The notes under the pieces: generated by a model
What the model saw: the letters and a program-made list of their open reading frames with translations, nothing else
Told to the model about the DNA's origin: nothing
Database searches by the model: none
Position numbers and translations under genes: made by a program
DNA from: Christensenella timonensis
Lineage (GTDB): Bacteria; Bacillota; Clostridia; Christensenellales; Christensenellaceae
Assembly: GCF_900087015.1 (NCBI RefSeq)
Contig: NZ_FLKP01000002.1
Location: 1,426,001 to 1,490,000, forward strand
Direction: 5' to 3'
Length of the DNA stretch: 64,000 bases
In this document: positions 19,363 to 28,640 of the stretch, piece by piece
Numbering within the stretch: position 1 is the first letter of the stretch
Layout of the letters: every line of letters begins with the position of its first letter

Positions 19363-20291
19363 TGAAGGTTTTTCTGGGTATCGATACAAGCTGCTACACG
19401 ACGTCGGCTGCTTTGGCGGACGAGGACAAAAACATAGTATGTAATTTGAAAATACCGCTTGAGGTTGCGCAGGGAAAAAAAGGCCTGCAGCAGTCTCAGG
19501 CTGTATTTCTTCATATCAGGAATTTGCGGACGATGTTTGAGCGAAATATCCTGGCAAGCTATGGGGATATTGCGGCGGTCTGTGTCAGTGCCGCGCCCCG
19601 TCCGCAGGAAGGTTCTTACATGCCGGTGTTCACAGTGAGCGCTATGGCGGGGGCGTTGGCGTCCAGCGTGACGGGAGCAGGGCTTTTTTATGCGACGCAC
19701 CAGCACGGGCACATTGCGGCGGCGTTGATCGGGAACCGGAAACCGGAACAGTTTTTGGCGGTGCATGTATCCGGCGGAACGACGGAGATATTGAAAGTAG
19801 CCGCGCAGAAAACGGGCTTTGATATCGAGGTAGCAGGCGCAACAAAGGATATCGCGGCGGGACAGGTCATAGACCGTTTGGGGCAGATGTTGGCAATGCC
19901 GTTCCCGGCGGGAAGGTATGTCGAGGAGTGTGCGCAGGGAAGTACGGGGGAGCTGGGATTCAAGGTCAGTACAAATGGTACGGAGATGAATTTTTCGGGC
20001 GTTGAAGCACAGATGGGCCGCGCCCTTAAAACGCATAGTGCGGAGACGGTGTGTGCTTCGGTACTGACGGCGGTCGCCAAGACGCTGGAACGCTCCGTGA
20101 AAGAGGCTGTAAAGCAAAGCGGGCTTTGTGATGTTTTGTTTTTCGGCGGGGTGATGAGCAACCGTAAGATACGGGCCTACCTTGCGGAACGCATACCGGA
20201 AGCGCAATTTGCTAAAATAGAATATTCCGCCGACAATGCGGCAGGACTCGCAGTGTTGGCGTCAGATTTTGAAAGGGGTAGTGAAGTATGA
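19362..20291 (+). CDS. TsaD/Kae1-like paralogue (O-sialoglycoprotein endopeptidase family)
   Basis: 309-aa ASKHA-fold protein. The start [15 protein letters not shown] is the TsaD-like phosphate loop, [10 protein letters not shown] keeps the two metal-binding histidines of the HxxxH motif, and [10 protein letters not shown] matches the end of the fold. It is shorter and more divergent than bona fide TsaD, which makes the t6A tRNA base with TsaB and TsaE. Clostridia often have this second copy; none of tsaB or tsaE is nearby. The t6A role is therefore uncertain and it may be a paralogue of unknown task. Overlaps nusB by 1 nt and folD by 4 nt. Confidence 0.78.
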   Translation: MKVFLGIDTSCYTTSAALADEDKNIVCNLKIPLEVAQGKKGLQQSQAVFLHIRNLRTMFERNILASYGDIAAVCVSAAPRPQEGSYMPVFTVSAMAGALASSVTGAGLFYATHQHGHIAAALIGNRKPEQFLAVHVSGGTTEILKVAAQKTGFDIEVAGATKDIAAGQVIDRLGQMLAMPFPAGRYVEECAQGSTGELGFKVSTNGTEMNFSGVEAQMGRALKTHSAETVCASVLTAVAKTLERSVKEAVKQSGLCDVLFFGGVMSNRKIRAYLAERIPEAQFAKIEYSADNAAGLAVLASDFERGSEV

Positions 20292-21136
20292 GTGCACAAA
20301 TCATCAGCGGGAAGGAACTTTCGGCAGAGATCAGGGAACAGCTTAAGGAACGAGTGAGGGAGCTCAAGGAAGAACGTGGGATCACGCCGGGGTTGGCGGT
20401 CATCCAGGTGGGCGACGACGGCGGATCGACCATTTATGTGAACAATAAGGAAAAGGCGTGCGCGGAGGTCGGGATTTACTCTGAAGTGAACCGCCTGCCT
20501 GAGGAAACGACCCAGGAAGAGCTGCTTGCAATGGTGGAGCAGTATAACGATAATCCAAAGATACACGGCTTGCTCGTGCAGCTTCCGCTTCCGGAGCATA
20601 TCGATGAGGACGAGGTGTTAAAACGCATCAATCCGAAGAAGGACGTGGACGGCTTCCATGTGCAAAATGCAGGCAGTCTGTTTACGGGATTGCCGGGTTT
20701 GGTGGCCTGTACGCCCAAGGGCATCATCAAGCTGATCAAGAAAACGGGGATCGATATCACAGGGAAAAATGCTGTGGTGATCGGCCGGAGCAACATCGTT
20801 GGAAAACCTGTAGCGATCTTGCTGCTCAACGAAAATGCCACGGTGACGATCTGCCATTCAAAGACGAAGGACTTGCCCGGCGTGTGCTCTGAGGCAGATA
20901 TTCTGGTGGCGGCGATCGGCAGGCCTGAATTTGTGACAAAGGAGTTCGTCAAGCCGGGGGCAGTGGTCATCGATGTGGGCACTTCGCGCGTGGACGGAAA
21001 GCTCAAAGGCGATGTGAAGTTTGACGAAGTGAGCGAAGTGGCGGGATACATCACGCCGGTACCGGGCGGCGTTGGGCCGATGACGATCACGATGCTCATG
21101 GAAAATACGGTGGACGCAGGCGAAATGTATGGATGA
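20288..21136 (+). CDS. folD: Bifunctional methylenetetrahydrofolate dehydrogenase/cyclohydrolase
   Basis: Interconverts 5,10-methylene-, methenyl- and 10-formyl-tetrahydrofolate. The 282-aa length is normal. Seen are the catalytic region [25 protein letters not shown], the NADP-binding [11 protein letters not shown] and the C-terminal [14 protein letters not shown]. The product also makes the folate substrate used by TrmFO upstream. Overlaps the TsaD-like gene by 4 nt and xseA by 8 nt. Confidence 0.97.
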   Translation: MSAQIISGKELSAEIREQLKERVRELKEERGITPGLAVIQVGDDGGSTIYVNNKEKACAEVGIYSEVNRLPEETTQEELLAMVEQYNDNPKIHGLLVQLPLPEHIDEDEVLKRINPKKDVDGFHVQNAGSLFTGLPGLVACTPKGIIKLIKKTGIDITGKNAVVIGRSNIVGKPVAILLLNENATVTICHSKTKDLPGVCSEADILVAAIGRPEFVTKEFVKPGAVVIDVGTSRVDGKLKGDVKFDEVSEVAGYITPVPGGVGPMTITMLMENTVDAGEMYG

Positions 21137-22331
21137 ACTTGTATTGAGCGTAGGGGAACTGAATACCTACGTGGCCGATAGGCTCTCCGGCGATCCTTTC
21201 CTGGAAGAAATTTGGGTCAAAGGGGAAGTGACGGACTTTAGTATGCGCATGAGTACGATTTATTTTGTGCTGCGCGACGAGCAGGCTGCCATCGATTGTA
21301 TGCTTTTTGACTGCGAGGATGCCCAGCGTTATGCGGAAATCTTAGCGGAAGGGCAGACGGTCTTGGTGCGCGGCGATATTTCCATTTACCGAAAAAACGG
21401 AAAATACCGCTTGATCGTACGCGAGCTGCAGATGGCGGGCATGGGGGAGCTTTACATGCAATTCCTCCTGTTAAAAGAAAAGCTGCAGGAAAAAGGCGTA
21501 TTTGACGAGGCACGGAAAAGGCCGATCCCCAAATATCCAAAGAAGATCGGGATCGTGACCTCTGCACAAGGAGCGGCAATACAGGACATCAAAAATATTG
21601 CCCAGCGGAGAAACCCGGCAATCAGGCTGGTACTGTACCCGGTCAGGGTGCAGGGACTGGACGCACCTTCGGAAATCGTGCGGGGGATCGAATACTTCAA
21701 TGAGTATTCGGACGCGGATGTACTCATTGTCGGACGCGGCGGCGGCAGCGCGGAAGACCTGGCGGCTTTTAACGACGAAGGGGTCGTGATGGCCGTGTAC
21801 CGTTCACATATACCGGTCGTGAGCGCAGTCGGGCATGAAACGGATTATTCGCTGTCGGATATGGCGGCTGATTTGAGGGCGCCGACGCCGTCTGCGGCGG
21901 CAGAACTGGTAATCCCGCTGGGAGATGAGATCGAAAATAACCTGCTGCTGTTAAAAGAGGATATCCAGCGGCGTTTTTTGGAATTGATCTGCGAAAAGGA
22001 GGACCAGGTTGAGGATTTTAAGCGCAGGCTAAATCGGGAAGTGTTGATGGCGCGTGTAAGCGGGATGAACGATAAGCTGCTGAATTATGATGCGCAAATA
22101 AAAACCGGAATAAAGCATCTTTATCATCGCTCGCTTTTGCAGTATAATAATTATAAAGCGGCAATTGATAATTTGAGCCCGATGAGCGCTTTTGACCGCG
22201 GCTATTCCGTGGCTATGCATGGAGAAAACGAAATCCGCAGCATAAACGACGTATCGGCCGGGGATGAGGTCAGGATACTTTTAAGGGACGGCAGCATACT
22301 CGCTGCAGTAAAGGATAAAGAGGTACAGTAA
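21129..22331 (+). CDS. xseA: Exodeoxyribonuclease VII large subunit
   Basis: Single-strand exonuclease subunit for repair. The 400-aa protein has an N-terminal OB-fold (about 1-100), the catalytic domain with [18 protein letters not shown] and [36 protein letters not shown], then a long coiled-coil region and a C-terminal segment RGYSVAM. Overlaps folD by 8 nt, and its stop overlaps the xseB start by one base (TAATG), so the two subunits are translationally coupled. Confidence 0.96.
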   Translation: MDELVLSVGELNTYVADRLSGDPFLEEIWVKGEVTDFSMRMSTIYFVLRDEQAAIDCMLFDCEDAQRYAEILAEGQTVLVRGDISIYRKNGKYRLIVRELQMAGMGELYMQFLLLKEKLQEKGVFDEARKRPIPKYPKKIGIVTSAQGAAIQDIKNIAQRRNPAIRLVLYPVRVQGLDAPSEIVRGIEYFNEYSDADVLIVGRGGGSAEDLAAFNDEGVVMAVYRSHIPVVSAVGHETDYSLSDMAADLRAPTPSAAAELVIPLGDEIENNLLLLKEDIQRRFLELICEKEDQVEDFKRRLNREVLMARVSGMNDKLLNYDAQIKTGIKHLYHRSLLQYNNYKAAIDNLSPMSAFDRGYSVAMHGENEIRSINDVSAGDEVRILLRDGSILAAVKDKEVQ

Positions 22332-22525
22332 TGCCGGAAAAAGATTTGGAAGCCTATATTGAAGAACTGAAAGAAATTTCGGAAAAGATTTCGCAGGAAG
22401 ACATCAAACTGGCGGAGGCGGTAGCGCTTTATAAAAAAGGGGTGACGGCGGCGGACAAGGCGTCTAAGCTGCTGAAAAAGTACGAGAGTGAACTGGAAAT
22501 CATTGAGGAAAGCGAGAGGGATTGA
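22331..22525 (+). CDS. xseB: Exodeoxyribonuclease VII small subunit
   Basis: 64-aa two-helix protein, typical size for XseB, with LEAYIEELKEISEKI and LAEAVALYKKG family features. It binds the coiled-coil stalk of XseA. The stop lies 2 nt before the ispA start. Confidence 0.93.
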   Translation: MPEKDLEAYIEELKEISEKISQEDIKLAEAVALYKKGVTAADKASKLLKKYESELEIIEESERD

Positions 22526-22527
22526 AA

Positions 22528-23409
22528 ATGTCTGATGTTGTAACGAAGTACACAAAGGAAATCGACTTGAGGCTTACTGAATTATTGGATGCGGCAGATA
22601 CCAATGCTACGATCAAGGAAGCGATGAACTACAGCGTGTCCGCAGGGGGCAAGCGCCTGCGCCCTACACTGAATATCATGTCGAACGCGCTCCTTGGCGG
22701 CAATATGAAAGAAACGCTGGACATCGCCTGCGCGATCGAGATGATCCATACCTATTCGTTGATCCACGACGATCTTCCGGCGATGGACAATGACGAATTG
22801 CGCCGTGGTAAACCGACAAACCACATGGTCTATGGAGAAGGCATGGCGATCCTCGCGGGTGACGGCCTTTTAAACTATGCATATGAAGTCATGTTGAAAA
22901 ATGCCATGCGCTATGAAAACAACATTGACGCACATTTGAAGGCAATGCTGGAGGTGGCCCTGAGTGCCGGGATCTATGGGATGATCTCCGGACAGGCGGG
23001 AGACCTGGAAAACGAAGGGAAAAAACTGGATGCAAAGGACGTTTACTATGTGCACAGGCGCAAGACGGCGGCGCTTATGAAAGCTGCGCTTACTTCCGGC
23101 ATGATGCTTTGCCATCCGGATGAAAAATATCTGGAGGCGATCGATACCTATGGTGAAGATATCGGCCTGACGTTCCAGATCATTGACGATATCCTCGATG
23201 TAACGGGCGATGCGGAGAAGATCGGCAAGACGTTAGGGAAGGATGCCCAAGAAGAGAAATTTACCTTTGTTACGCTGTACGGTGTGGAAAAATCGATGCA
23301 AATCGCGGAACGCAAGACCCAGGAAGCAATCGATGCGCTGCAGATATTCGGCGATAAAGGCAAAGACCTGGCGGAACTTGCGGAAGTGATCTTGAGGCGG
23401 CAGAAATAA
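22528..23409 (+). CDS. ispA: Polyprenyl (farnesyl) diphosphate synthase
   Basis: Condenses isopentenyl diphosphate with allylic diphosphates to give C15 (or C10-C20) products for quinone, cell-wall lipid carrier and related pathways. The 293-aa protein has both aspartate motifs, [10 protein letters not shown] (first, about residue 78) and QIIDDILD (second, about 217), and GGKRLRP at the pyrophosphate site. ATG 22528 is preferred to the TTG at 22522, which overlaps the xseB stop. xseA-xseB-ispA is the usual order, and ispH lies further along the same operon. Confidence 0.95.
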   Translation: MSDVVTKYTKEIDLRLTELLDAADTNATIKEAMNYSVSAGGKRLRPTLNIMSNALLGGNMKETLDIACAIEMIHTYSLIHDDLPAMDNDELRRGKPTNHMVYGEGMAILAGDGLLNYAYEVMLKNAMRYENNIDAHLKAMLEVALSAGIYGMISGQAGDLENEGKKLDAKDVYYVHRRKTAALMKAALTSGMMLCHPDEKYLEAIDTYGEDIGLTFQIIDDILDVTGDAEKIGKTLGKDAQEEKFTFVTLYGVEKSMQIAERKTQEAIDALQIFGDKGKDLAELAEVILRRQK

Positions 23410-24071
23410 TGAAGATCGCAATCGATGGGCCTGCAGGCGCTGGGAAAAGCACTGTTGCGAAAGCAATCGCGGCAAAGCTGCATATGAATTATCTGGATAC
23501 GGGAGCCATGTACCGCGCGACAGCTTACGCTATGATCGAAGAAGGGATCGAGCCTGCTGACGCGGCAAAGGTGGTTCCTGCGCTTAGCAAACTCGATATG
23601 GCGATCTGTTATGAAAACGGGTTGCAAAAGGTACTGGTGAACGGTGTTGACGTAACGCCTTACATCCGTACTTCGCGTATTTCCAAAGGCGCGAGCGATA
23701 TTGCGGTGATTCCGGAGGTGCGTTTGAAGCTGGTCGATATCCAGCGCGAAGTCGCCAACCAATATGACATCGTCATGGACGGCAGGGATATCGGCACGTA
23801 TGTCCTGCCGGATGCGGACAAGAAATATTTTATTACCGCTTCGGCGCATGAGCGTGCGCGCAGGCGCTGCGAAGAGATCCGCCAAAGCGGACAGGAAGCG
23901 GACATCGATGTGATCGAACGCGAGATCGTCGCGCGGGACAAAACAGATTCCAACAGGGAATTCGCACCGCTCAAGCAGGCGGAGGACGCAATTTTGGTAG
24001 ATACGACCGATATGGATAAAGAACGGGTGATCGATTGGATCATTGGGGATATAACAGGAGTGGAAAGCTAA
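23409..24071 (+). CDS. cmk: Cytidylate kinase
   Basis: Phosphorylates CMP and dCMP. The 220-aa protein has the P-loop IDGPAGAGKST at residues 4-14, LDTGAMYRA, VMDGRDIGTYVLP and the LID-region REIVARDKTDSNRE. In Clostridia cmk typically precedes plsC and ispH-S1, exactly as here. One-base overlap with ispA (TAATG). Confidence 0.96.
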   Translation: MKIAIDGPAGAGKSTVAKAIAAKLHMNYLDTGAMYRATAYAMIEEGIEPADAAKVVPALSKLDMAICYENGLQKVLVNGVDVTPYIRTSRISKGASDIAVIPEVRLKLVDIQREVANQYDIVMDGRDIGTYVLPDADKKYFITASAHERARRRCEEIRQSGQEADIDVIEREIVARDKTDSNREFAPLKQAEDAILVDTTDMDKERVIDWIIGDITGVES

Positions 24072-24668
24072 ATGGTATATTTTTTAGCGCGTGTACTTGC
24101 TTATATCGTTTTGATTCCCTGTTTTTTTGTCAGGCGTATCCACAAAGAAAATCTGAAGATCAGGAATGGGTGTGTGGTGATATGCAACCACAAATCAAAC
24201 TGGGATCCCATCGTTTTGGGCCACAGCATCATGAGCCAGCCTATCTGTTATATGGCCAAGGAGGAATTGTTCCAGAATAAAGTTGCGAATTTCTTTTTGC
24301 GCCGCTTGCACGCGATCCCGGTGGCGCGTGGGAAAAGCGATATGAAAGCGGTAAAGACGGGAATGGCCGCGTTAAAGGACGGAAAGATATTGGGGATTTT
24401 CCCGGAGGGGACGCGCAGCGAGGATGGAAAGCTGCTGCCTTTTGAACCTGGAGCCGCGTTGATGGCGCTGCGCGCGAATGTGCCGGTCGTGCCCGTCTAT
24501 ATCAGCGGGAATTATAAGCTGTTCCATCCGGTCAGGGTGTATGCACATCCGGCGATCGATCTGAAGGAGGTCGTCGGCGGTAAAACAAACAGTAAAACCA
24601 TTGCGCAGGCAACGGAATATCTGCAAAACGTGATGCAGGAAATGAGCGTAAAAGCATGTCAAAAATAA
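24072..24668 (+). CDS. plsC: 1-acyl-sn-glycerol-3-phosphate acyltransferase
   Basis: Adds the second acyl chain in phosphatidic acid synthesis. The 198-aa protein has one N-terminal hydrophobic anchor, the acyltransferase box NHKSNWDPI (HX4D, about residue 39) and the glycerophosphate-binding FPEGTRSEDG (about 116). It begins directly after the cmk stop and its 3' end overlaps ispH by 13 nt. Confidence 0.94.
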   Translation: MVYFLARVLAYIVLIPCFFVRRIHKENLKIRNGCVVICNHKSNWDPIVLGHSIMSQPICYMAKEELFQNKVANFFLRRLHAIPVARGKSDMKAVKTGMAALKDGKILGIFPEGTRSEDGKLLPFEPGAALMALRANVPVVPVYISGNYKLFHPVRVYAHPAIDLKEVVGGKTNSKTIAQATEYLQNVMQEMSVKACQK

Positions 24669-26749
24669 TCGTCGCAAAGCACGCTGGTTTTTGTTTTGGA
24701 GTTGCGCGTGCGGTGGACACAGTCAACGGCATCATCGGCACATACGACCATATATACACATATGGGGAGCTGATCCATAATAAGGACGTGGTGGAGTCCT
24801 TGAGCGGGAAAGGCGTTCTCGTCACGGAAGATATAGACAGTGTGCCGCAGCTTGCAAGCACATTGATCATTATACGCTCCCATGGGGTTTCGCGCGATGT
24901 GTATGAAAAGATCAAGGAGCGGGGATTTGAAACGCTGGATCTTACATGCCCGTTTGTTACGCGTATCCATAAACGCGTGATCGAGGCGGGCGATATGCCT
25001 GTGATCATCATCGGTGCAAGCGACCATCCGGAAGTGATCGGCATCAAAGGCTGGGCGCAGGGAACGGTGTATGTGGTCAACAATGCACAGGACGCTGCCA
25101 AAGTGCCAAAGATGGAGCGTGCGCTGGTGGTGGCACAGACAACGATCACACACGCGCTGTGGGATGAGGCGGTCAATCAACTAAAGGAACGGGTCGCAAT
25201 ACTTGACCTGTTCAATTCGATTTGCGATACGACGCAAAAACGGCAAAAGGAAGCCGTGGAGCTGGCGCGACAATCGGATATCGTTCTGGTCGTGGGGGGA
25301 CGACATTCTTCCAATACGGAAAAATTGTATAACCTATGTAAAAATAATTGCGAAAAAACCTATTATATCGACAATATCGAGCAACTTCCACTTGAAAATG
25401 TGTCGATTCATGATATAATAAGTATTGTCGCCGGTGCATCGACACCGGATTGGTTAATTAGGGAGGTAAAGACACTTATGAGCGATGTCGAAAAAGTAAT
25501 GGATACTGAAACTGCGGAGGAGAAGGACGTATCCATGGAAGAACAATCACAGGCAAACGAGGATTTCATGGCTGAAATCGAGAAATCGTTTGTATATATT
25601 AAGAGAGGGCAGATTGTGACCGGAACGGTTGTTCAGATTTCCGACAGCGAGATATGTGTCAATATTGGTTATAAATCTGACGGTATCATCAAAAAAGAAA
25701 ATCTTACCGCCGGTGGTGATGTCAATCCGCAGGATATGTTCTCAGTAGGGGACGAGATCGAGGCGGAGGTCGTTGCCTTAAACGATGGCGAAGGAAACGT
25801 AGTCCTTTCCAGAAAATCCATTGAATCCAAACTGAAATGGAAAGAACTGGTGGAATCCCTCGACGAAACGGCTGTTTATACGGTTAAGGTAGATAAGGTA
25901 GTCAAAGGCGGCGTACTTGCAAAGCTGGAGGGCTATGACGCATTTATTCCGGCTTCGCAGCTTTCGCTGAAATATGTGGAAGATTTAAGCGAATTTGTCG
26001 GCCAGGAGCTCCAGGTGAATATTATCGAGGCGGACAAGCGCCAGAGACGTTTCGTGCTTTCGCACAAGAACATCCTGAAGGCTGCTGCCGAAGAGGAAGA
26101 AAAGAAGCTGTACGAGACGTTCAAAAAGGGCGATAAAGTAACGGGCAAGATCAAACGCCTCACGGATTTCGGCGCATTTGTCGATATTGGCGGCGTAGAC
26201 GGCCTGCTTCATATTACGGATATTTCCTGGGTCAAGGTAAAACATCCTTCCGACGTCTTGAACGTTGGAGACGATATCGAAGTGCTGATCATGAATGTCG
26301 ACCCGGAAAAGAAGAGGATTTCTTTGGGGCTCAAGCAGTTAGAGCCCAAGCCGTGGGACAAGGCGCCCGAGAAGTATATCGTAGGCGATACGGTGGAGGG
26401 CACTGTCGTACGCATCATGCCGTTTGGCGCGTTCGTGTCCTTAGAGCCGACGATCGACGGTCTGATCCATATTTCCCAAGTCACAAACAGAAGGCTTGAG
26501 AAAGTGGAAGAGGAGCTTAGGATCGGCGATAAGGTAACCGCTAAGATCATGGAAGTGAATCCTGCCAAGAAGCGGATCAGCCTTAGTATCAGGGCGTTGA
26601 TGGACGAGCCTGAAAAGGCTGCCAAGAAGGAAGCCGATGGAAAAGAGAGGGAAGAAAAGTTCCATTATGAAATCCCGCCGGTAGAGGGCGCGACATCTTC
26701 TCTTGCAGACTTCTTTCCCAAGATGGACGACAGCGAAGACGACAAATAA
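24656..26749 (+). CDS. ispH: Fused 4-hydroxy-3-methylbut-2-enyl diphosphate reductase and S1 RNA-binding protein
   Basis: 697-aa fusion. Residues 1-280 are IspH, the last MEP-pathway enzyme that makes IPP and DMAPP, with the three [4Fe-4S] ligand cysteines in HAGFCFGVARAV (Cys13), DLTCPFVTRIH (about 97) and NSICDTTQKR (about 190). After a Glu-rich linker, four S1 domains run from about 318 to 650 (starting near GQIVTGTVVQI, YTVKVDKVVKGG, GDKVTGKIKRL and GDTVEGTVVRI), as in ribosomal protein S1. This fusion is known across Clostridia. A ribosome-site-like GGGAGGTAAAG with ATG (25478) lies near the junction, so internal translation of the S1 part alone is conceivable. A strong terminator follows. 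Confidence 0.96.
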   Translation: MSKIIVAKHAGFCFGVARAVDTVNGIIGTYDHIYTYGELIHNKDVVESLSGKGVLVTEDIDSVPQLASTLIIIRSHGVSRDVYEKIKERGFETLDLTCPFVTRIHKRVIEAGDMPVIIIGASDHPEVIGIKGWAQGTVYVVNNAQDAAKVPKMERALVVAQTTITHALWDEAVNQLKERVAILDLFNSICDTTQKRQKEAVELARQSDIVLVVGGRHSSNTEKLYNLCKNNCEKTYYIDNIEQLPLENVSIHDIISIVAGASTPDWLIREVKTLMSDVEKVMDTETAEEKDVSMEEQSQANEDFMAEIEKSFVYIKRGQIVTGTVVQISDSEICVNIGYKSDGIIKKENLTAGGDVNPQDMFSVGDEIEAEVVALNDGEGNVVLSRKSIESKLKWKELVESLDETAVYTVKVDKVVKGGVLAKLEGYDAFIPASQLSLKYVEDLSEFVGQELQVNIIEADKRQRRFVLSHKNILKAAAEEEEKKLYETFKKGDKVTGKIKRLTDFGAFVDIGGVDGLLHITDISWVKVKHPSDVLNVGDDIEVLIMNVDPEKKRISLGLKQLEPKPWDKAPEKYIVGDTVEGTVVRIMPFGAFVSLEPTIDGLIHISQVTNRRLEKVEEELRIGDKVTAKIMEVNPAKKRISLSIRALMDEPEKAAKKEADGKEREEKFHYEIPPVEGATSSLADFFPKMDDSEDDK

Positions 26750-26760
26750 TAACAGCGATA

Positions 26761-26788
26761 AAAAGCCGTTTTTAACGGCTTTTTTTTG
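26761..26788 (+). terminator. Rho-independent terminator after ispH-S1
   Basis: AGCCGTT - TTTT - AACGGCT stem followed by eight T residues, 12 nt after the stop codon; it ends the long nusB-to-ispH gene run. Confidence 0.9.
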
Positions 26789-26856
26789 TTATCTATAGTG
26801 GAGGAAGGTTTTTCATAAAAAAGCGAAAAAATGGAGGACGAATTTGTGAAAAATCA

Positions 26857-26885
26857 TTGACTTTTCATCCCAAATACAGTATATT
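26857..26885 (+). promoter_or_regulatory. Promoter of the six-tRNA operon
   Basis: -35 TTGACT (26857-26862), 17-nt spacer, -10 TATATT (26880-26885), 31 nt before the first tRNA. Confidence 0.75.
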
Positions 26886-26916
26886 ATAAAGCGTCGCAAA
26901 TAAAAAGAGTATGCTT

Positions 26917-26993
26917 CGGGGTGTAGCGCAGTTTGGTAGCGCACGTGCTTTGGGAGCATGGGGCCGGGGGTTCAAGTCCCTCCACCCCGACCA
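26917..26993 (+). tRNA. tRNA-Pro (TGG)
   Basis: 77 nt with encoded CCA. Acceptor arms CGGGGTG/CACCCCG pair fully; anticodon loop TTTGGGA gives UGG. First of six tRNAs read as one transcript. Confidence 0.97.
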
Positions 26994-27020
26994 AGTAACA
27001 CATACCCGATATTTGCAGAT

Positions 27021-27095
27021 GGCCCCATGGTCAAGCGGTCAAGACATCGCCCTTTCACGGCGGTAACCCGGGTTCGATTCCCGGTGGGGTCACCA
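27021..27095 (+). tRNA. tRNA-Glu (TTC)
   Basis: 75 nt with encoded CCA. Acceptor GGCCCCA/TGGGGTC; anticodon loop CTTTCAC gives UUC. Confidence 0.97.
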
Positions 27096-27132
27096 TTATT
27101 TCTTTGAGCAGGGTTTACTCTTATTTGCTTGC

Positions 27133-27209
27133 GGGCCCTTAGCTCAGTTGGTCAGAGCGGTCGGCTCATAACCGATTGGTCCGGGGTTCGAGTCCCTGAG
27201 GGCCCACCA
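27133..27209 (+). tRNA. tRNA-Met elongator or tRNA-Ile2 (CAT)
   Basis: 77 nt with encoded CCA. Acceptor GGGCCCT/AGGGCCC; loop CTCATAA gives CAU. It is not the initiator, as base 1 pairs with base 72 and the anticodon stem lacks the three G-C pairs. Elongator Met and lysidine-modified Ile2 cannot be separated with certainty by eye; the GGGCCC acceptor resembles Ile2 of other bacteria. Confidence 0.9.
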
Positions 27210-27271
27210 CAGAGCAACAAGGTTCGAAGAATAGGGTAAAACAAGCAATGTGTTGGTTCAAGAGCAGGTAT

Positions 27272-27348
27272 GGCCTGGTAGTTCAGTTGGTTAGAACGCT
27301 AGCCTGTCACGCTAGAGGTCGAGAGTTCGAGTCTCTTCCAGGTCGCCA
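27272..27348 (+). tRNA. tRNA-Asp (GTC)
   Basis: 77 nt with encoded CCA. Acceptor GGCCTGG/CCAGGTC; anticodon loop CTGTCAC gives GUC. Confidence 0.97.
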
Positions 27349-27351
27349 TTT

Positions 27352-27427
27352 GCCTCTGTAGCTCAGTCGGTAGAGCAGGGGACTGAAAATCCCCGTGTCG
27401 GTGGTTCGATTCCGCCCGGAGGCACCA
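27352..27427 (+). tRNA. tRNA-Phe (GAA)
   Basis: 76 nt with encoded CCA, only 3 nt after tRNA-Asp. Acceptor GCCTCTG/CGGAGGC; anticodon loop CTGAAAA gives GAA. Confidence 0.97.
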
Positions 27428-27435
27428 TTATTCCT

Positions 27436-27511
27436 GCTGGTGTAGCTCAATTGGCAGAGCAGCTGATTTGTAATCAGCAGGTTGCGGGTTCAAGTCCCAT
27501 CACCAGCTCCA
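27436..27511 (+). tRNA. tRNA-Thr (TGT)
   Basis: 76 nt with encoded CCA. Acceptor GCTGGTG/CACCAGC; anticodon loop TTTGTAA gives UGU. Last of the tRNA operon. Confidence 0.97.
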
Positions 27512-27520
27512 CGTCAGAAG

Positions 27521-27545
27521 CCGCATGGTTATGCGGTTTTTTGTT
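27521..27545 (+). terminator. Terminator of the tRNA operon
   Basis: CCGCAT - GGTT - ATGCGG stem then TTTTTTGTTTT, 9 nt after the tRNA-Thr CCA end. Confidence 0.9.
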
Positions 27546-27798
27546 TTATTCATATGTAATCTTATGCCATGCTTTGGCATTCTTAGCATGATTTCTACAC
27601 ACGCAGGCGGTTGGATAAACGGAAAAAACATTAAATTTTCTAATTCCACGATTTTGGTTTAGGCAAGGTATGTGCTGTTTATTTTTCAGAACGTGAAAGT
27701 CAATGATATATTTATTATCAAAACTTAAATGAAAGGTGGCGAGCGGACACTGAACGTATCGTAGTCCGAAACGCATGGCAAATCCGGATTGAATACAC

Positions 27799-27833
27799 GG
27801 GGGGTATGAAAACAATTTGTTTTCATACCCCCC
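27799..27833. repeat. Perfect 35-bp palindrome ahead of the SRAP-like gene
   Basis: Two 17-nt perfect arms (27799-27815 and 27817-27833) beginning G6-TATG and ending CATA-C6 around a single central T, followed by TTTATATTATA. The stretch 27546-27798 has no gene that I trust. The palindrome could end transcription in either direction or be the operator for the gene that starts 31 nt downstream. Confidence 0.85.
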
Positions 27834-27863
27834 TTTATATTATAAAGAATGGAGGAAGACATA

Positions 27864-28475
27864 ATGTGCGAAAAATACAACATAGACAAAAATATGCCGG
27901 CAATTCATTCTGTCTTGAAAATCATTAATAAGAGAGAGGATTTTGTACAGCCGGGAGACAAACAACCCAGGCAGACAGTACCTGCATTGACAATGCAAAG
28001 GAAAAAGATTCTATGCCTGCCAATGATTTGGGGCCTCAACAGCGATCGTCAGGTGGAATATGACAAATTGATATATAATGTTTGCCAGGAACATGTATTG
28101 TACGAGCGATTTTATCGCAGGGAGCTATTGGAACATCCTGTAGTGTTGCCGGCATCCAGCTTTTATGAGAGCAAGGTCGTAAAAAAGGATGTAGTAAACC
28201 AGTATAAATGCTATAAAAGTAAAAAAGCGCCGATATACCTTGCGGGTTTTTATAAGGAATACAGGGAAAAAGACGGCAGTGTGGTCAAGAGGGCAGCGGT
28301 GCTCACAACATTAGCCAATAAGTATATGCTTCCATACCAATGCCGGATGCCCATACTATTGAATCAACATGAGATCCTGGCATGGCTGAACGGCAGCTGC
28401 CTGGAATATTTTTTGCATAGGGTGCCGTACCACGTCAAAATCGAGCAGGTATCCTGCCGAGCGGGGGAAAGCTGA
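27864..28475 (+). CDS. SRAP-like (SOS response-associated peptidase, YedK/HMCES) protein
   Basis: 203-aa product. SRAP proteins shield abasic sites in single-stranded DNA by a covalent bond through Cys2. Here the start MCEKYNI provides Cys2, IYNVCQEHVL fits the catalytic-Asn segment, VLPASSFYES fits the (I/L)PA..FYEW segment with its catalytic Glu, and CRMPILLNQHEILAWLNG fits HDRMPVIL....WL. The usual His of HDRMP is replaced (YQCRMP), so crosslink chemistry or reversal may differ. ATG 27864 is chosen over 27849 because GGAGGA lies 7 nt upstream and it places Cys at position 2. Identification rests on motif order only; overall similarity is low. Confidence 0.66.
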   Translation: MCEKYNIDKNMPAIHSVLKIINKREDFVQPGDKQPRQTVPALTMQRKKILCLPMIWGLNSDRQVEYDKLIYNVCQEHVLYERFYRRELLEHPVVLPASSFYESKVVKKDVVNQYKCYKSKKAPIYLAGFYKEYREKDGSVVKRAAVLTTLANKYMLPYQCRMPILLNQHEILAWLNGSCLEYFLHRVPYHVKIEQVSCRAGES

Positions 28476-28640
28476 CAATCATTTAGGATATGGTTCAGGA
28501 TGCGGCGCCACTATCCACGATTTAATGTTTAAGAAGTCTCGATAACGGAAATAATAATGACATCCGGAAAAACGAGCATGCTTACCATGAGACTTGTATA
28601 CAATATTGAGTCTCCAGAAAGTGAAAGGAAGAATTGTGAC

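Noticed and set aside
27133-27209. Initiator tRNA-fMet
   Set aside because: Base pair 1-72 is intact and the anticodon stem lacks the three G-C pairs of initiators.
26917-27511. CRISPR-like regular repeats
   Set aside because: Repeated spacing here is due to six tRNA genes; no CRISPR array or cas gene was seen anywhere in the window.
27546-27815. 89-aa minus-strand frame between the tRNA operon and the SRAP-like gene
   Set aside because: No ribosome site, no recognisable family, and part of it lies in the long palindrome; coding is unsupported.
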